From positions 248,001 to 312,000 of the forward strand of contig JABWDB010000011.1 of the NCBI GenBank assembly GCA_019614645.1: a stretch of DNA of 64,000 nucleotides. The letters are read 5' to 3'. The notes under the pieces are model-generated. The model had not been told where the DNA came from and did not search any database. It saw nothing but the letters and a program-made list of their open reading frames with translations. Below are positions 60,766-64,000 of the stretch, in pieces (within the stretch, counting starts at the first letter, position 1; every line of letters begins with the position of its first letter). Made by a program: the position numbers and the translations under genes. Source of the DNA: Stratiolaelaps scimitus. Lineage: Eukaryota; Arthropoda; Arachnida; Mesostigmata; Laelapidae.

Positions 60766-62547
60766 GATAGCTAATTGATTGTGAAAAGGTTGTTGTCGGA
60801 ATGCATCACAATGTCGAGGTAAGGCATCATATCTTATACAGTATGATTCAATTGCCACTATATCTAATGCTTCTCAAATAGTGCTCTTCCTGTCGAACGG
60901 CTGATTGGAGAATTCCAATAGGTGGAACACTATAGGTGGCATTGAATGATATTACACAATGTTACCCATCCCATCCAACCCGTTACGATAGAAGTTACAT
61001 TATCAAGGACGTGGTGAAGGAACTCTTAATTAGTGACGAGCCCAAGCCTTCTTTTTTCTGCGACGGTTGCGAGATTGACCTATTATTAGCTTGAGTCGGC
61101 CCTCTTCATTAGATCACTTCGTGGACTACCGCAATGACGTACATTTGAATTCTGAGTCTAATGCCTCAGTCAAAAGTCTAATGTACAATATGCATCATTC
61201 CTCTATCTTGTGTAATCTCGTATAATGCTTCATCTAGTGCCCCACATCACCTAGTAATTTTCGCTGGCCAGAACTCACTGAGAACAGCGGAACTATCCCA
61301 GTTCTTCCGGTCGAGGATAGTAATACTCTTGATCGGCACGAAAAAAGCGGTGTCCTTCGGTCCCTTGCCTCGGGGGGCGACCTTCTCTGGCATAGTGGCT
61401 TGGTTTATGTAGTAGCCATTGAGCATTTCGAACGCTCTGCCCACATCGAACTTGCTCGTTCGGATGAACCGTGCAAGAAAGTTATCCTCCTCTTCGTACA
61501 GAATATTTCCTCTACCCTTTTGGCCGATGCGATCCTTTAACGAGTCGATCGCATCACGGAGCTTCTGGAATACGTGACACACGAGATAATCGAGAACGCG
61601 CTGTCGTTAGTATGTCACTGGGCAACGGCAGATTGTATTAGGGTCGCATTTCATGAGGACGTTAGCTTCACATCTAGGCAACTTCAACTGTTCAGCCTTT
61701 CGGGAAGATCTATATTTATTGATATGACTCTAGGAAAAATACGAGCAGCACCGAATGGGACAAATAGACGAGCCCTTCTTTCGTTACACCATAGGGGATA
61801 TAGCCCTGCAAATACAATATAATACTATATAAGTTCCCCTTTATTTTCAGCCAAGGGCCATTATGCAAATGGGTGTAGAGTACACATGCACCGGTGTGCA
61901 ATCCTTTTGTCTTCGATTACATTACATGTTTATACTGTCCATATTTATATTTTTTTGGTTTATCGTATTTTATTTGTCTTATTGGTTGCAACCGAAACCG
62001 TGGATACAACTAGATTATTGTGTAGTTTTACGGAAAAATTTACTTCCTTGACAAGAAAATAGCAAAAAATAGTGTTGGGCCACCAGACTCGGTTCTATTA
62101 TATACCTGAAGCTTAAATGAGGCGATAGTGCGGAACCTTATCAAATGCCTTAGAATCGTCGGAGTGTATACCGTAGAAACTTCGTCTTCTGATAAGAAAA
62201 AGTGCGTTTGAATCGCACAACAGCTTGGTGGCTGTTGATTTGCCTTTCATGAAACGATATTGGTCTTCTGAATGAAATAATGTATCATGTTGCCGACCAG
62301 AATCTTCTCGAAGATGATTCAGGCAATACGGCTTTAGGCAACCGGCTGGCAATTACCTGTCATCAATTACATCAATTGTCTGTAATCAATTACAAATAGC
62401 ATCCTGGCTGGTATCATGGTACAGATTTATCTTTCTCGTTGTGAAAATATATCAAAATATATAAATGTTGGATATTCAAGCATCATTTTTGCTCACCTCT
62501 TCAGTTTCTCCATAGAGTTCCAGAGCAAGGGTGCGCCAGTCGTCCAT
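59366..62547 (-). CDS. CRAL-TRIO domain lipid-binding protein (alpha-tocopherol transfer protein/clavesin-like), 5 exons
   Basis: A cytosolic lipid-transfer protein of the SEC14-like CRAL-TRIO family, which binds small hydrophobic ligands such as retinoids or tocopherol. Exons are 62547-62497, 61564-61279, 60677-60487, 60219-60068 and 59543-59366, summing to 286 codons (285 aa), with all junctions GT-AG and phases matching. The start MDDWRTLALELYG is a short first exon. CRAL-TRIO-N: DNFLARFIRTSKFDVGRAFE. Lipid-binding domain: GDWDS, GLTVVFDCSGFGLKHL, VRIRAIHIISCPAPF, NLFKNFLSPKMRKRLYVHSS and SILPEEYSSTSKGG, in the order and spacing of the family. Length is usual (about 280-330 aa). Which ligand it carries cannot be said. 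Introns hold (TA)n arrays. Confidence 0.92.
62113..62352 (-). mobile_element. Reverse transcriptase fragment in a CRAL-TRIO gene intron
   Basis: The minus frame contains EDQYRFMKGKSTATKLL and DDSKAFDKVPHYRLI, clear counterparts of the QfGFrkgrST and D.skAFD.V.h..L motifs of non-LTR reverse transcriptases (first catalytic Asp region). It is a short 5'- and 3'-truncated piece in the first intron of the CRAL-TRIO gene. Confidence 0.8.
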
Positions 62548-63091
62548 AACTGAAAGTCGAAAATGAACCGCGTCGGCAGATTAATTCACATGTGTGAGGT
62601 ACGCGCGAGTCGACGTTGGACGAGAATGTATTGTTCTGCGCAGAGTGAGCTCAAGATTGAAATTATCTTCTGGCACCTGCTGACTTCAACGAGCTGTCGC
62701 GGACTTTTACAGTTACAACTCAACCGCCGAATATATATATATATATATGTACATATCTATTGTATATATATATATACAATAGACTTGTCGGTATGTGTTA
62801 ATGTCTCCTGTTTAGCGCCCACTTGCAGTTATGCTTAGCCATTCAAATCCTCTCAAGCATTCGTCTTACTCCAGCGGTCTTAGAGAGCGAAAGGTGAAAT
62901 GGGTGTTCAATTTGGCGTTAGACCTGTACGACTTTGCCCGCCTGCAGAATTACGGGTGAAGAAGATCTGTTTATTAAATTACTATATATATATATATATC
63001 TTTTTTTTATATATATAAGTAATATTAACGTGGACAACCAACATTTGCTGCCAGCTGTTTCATGTTTCACGTTCTAAATGATCGTCTACGA

Positions 63092-63208
63092 ATGGATATC
63101 AAATGGCTAAGGGCTACTCTCTCGGGTGCACTGTTTTTCCTGTCATTATGTTTGGCGTATCAAGAAGGAACATTTCAGGGGTCGATTTCACTGTTGATTG
63201 TATAGTGC
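63092..63208 (+). CDS. Small ORF with a signal-peptide-like N-terminus
   Basis: 38-codon frame MDIKWLRATLSGALFFLSLC followed by LAYQEGTFQG and a stop. It has a positive n-region and a hydrophobic core ending in a plausible cleavage site. It could be a first exon of a secreted-protein gene continuing right of the window, or chance. No donor with good consensus follows. Confidence 0.25.
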
Positions 63209-63371
63209 AATGCTGACTGAACCCTTCTAGCTGGACCCTTCGCACAGCAAGATACCAAAAGCTCAACCAGCATCTGACATCGACATGGGTTATTCGCTCA
63301 TCAGAGGATCGTCCGCTAATTACGCTATGTAACGTCGACGTTGTGTCATCATTTCATTCGTGGTTATAAAA

Positions 63372-63393
63372 TAGTTAAAATTAGTGCAGAAAC

Positions 63394-63428
<35 letters not shown>

Positions 63429-64000
63429 ACACTTGTTCCACTTCGCACTCAAAGTGAATTTCGTCTGTGTTCGTAGACATTCTTCTCTCGCTCAGTGGGC
63501 ATAAGTCAAGCGTAACTCACCGATATACTGATACGGGACCCGTCTTCGTCGTTCTCACCAGCGACGTGGGCTGGTTCGCCTCTAGAGACCGTCGTCCAAG
63601 CCGTTGAGCCACCCACGCGACAAACTAACTGTCCATCCTTCCGGGGAGTCCTGATCTCCTCCGCGCCCCACTGTCGGATACACAATCCGCCACCCCACCG
63701 GTAGGTTACACTGAGCACATCCGCTGCTTTCTGTCGCGTGTATTGGCTCACTTCTCAACACTGGCAGTGCGTTTTTCACGGCTTGAAGGTCGCCGTACAC
63801 AGATCTTCGCTAGATCGGAAATCTGTGTACAGCCTCCCTGAGCACGAAACTTGTCTGCTTGCGTGCCAATCAATCTACATATTTATCAAGGTACCTATCT
63901 GCCTGCCGTCTAGGCAGCTAGCTGCTTTTTGACGTTTGGACCATCAAGAAGCGGCCGAGATGCGTCAGGGCGGTTGCTCGTCGCCAGCCGTTCCCTTGGG
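63372..64000. other. Right end of window, no gene established
   Basis: Starts with a (TTA)n microsatellite (63397-63425). A GC-rich minus-strand open stretch (63800-63520) followed by GTGAGT could be an exon, but no domain is visible and two frames are equally open. A perfect 10-bp inverted repeat (GTACACAGAT...ATCTGTGTAC) spans 63795-63830. Confidence 0.4.

Noticed and set aside
63506..63751. Minus-strand frame ending before a GTGAGT donor
   Set aside because: Two frames are open over the same GC-rich stretch, no domain is visible and no acceptor or partner exon could be chosen.

Overview
This is a piece of an animal nuclear genome. It has spliced genes with GT-AG introns of roughly 70 bp to a few kb, many (TA)n microsatellites, tRNA-derived SINE-like repeats, mariner-type DNA transposons and decayed non-LTR retrotransposons. 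The conserved genes fit an arthropod, possibly a mite or tick. The species is inference, and nothing read here fixes it.

Four conserved genes can be spliced into open reading frames by hand. (1) 727-4211 (+): the 3' five exons of a Golgi GDP-fucose transporter (SLC35C1 family); the 5' exons lie outside the window. (2) 11516-17623 (-): a complete 11-exon Nup88 nucleoporin gene, about 715 aa. (3) 51672-57287 (-): a 7-exon carbonic-anhydrase-related gene, 351 aa, with an N-terminal membrane anchor and all three zinc histidines replaced. (4) 59366-62547 (-): a complete 5-exon CRAL-TRIO lipid-transfer protein, 285 aa.

The middle of the window (about 22.2-49.2 kb) is the most unusual part. It holds two tandem minus-strand copies of a gene family I do not recognise: copy A at 23209-32748 and copy B at 38758-48851. 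Each encodes a Ser/Thr/Lys-rich cytoplasmic tail, one transmembrane helix, three small Cys-rich modules each on its own phase 1-1 exon, and a large C-terminal domain of about 435 aa on two exons. Exons 2-6 have identical lengths in the two copies (258, 135, 213, 1078 and 232 bp). Copy B is open for 804 aa. Copy A has two in-frame TGG-to-stop changes early in exon 5, so it would stop at 359 aa, after the Cys-rich modules.

The rest is mostly mobile DNA. There are reverse-transcriptase fragments near 37.3, 42.5, 46.6, 49.5 and 62.2 kb, and four copies of one retroelement 3' end near 13.1, 35.9, 51.2 and 58.7 kb. Two mariner elements lie near 45.4 and 52.4 kb. A 1-kb element with 335-bp inverted arms lies at 33.2-34.2 kb, and a small TA-flanked inverted-repeat element sits inside the fucose-transporter intron. 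Two SINE-like families are also present. A weakly supported minus-strand gene end lies at 7.26-7.83 kb. The stretches 4.2-7.2, 8-11.5 and 17.7-22.2 kb hold no gene I can recognise.
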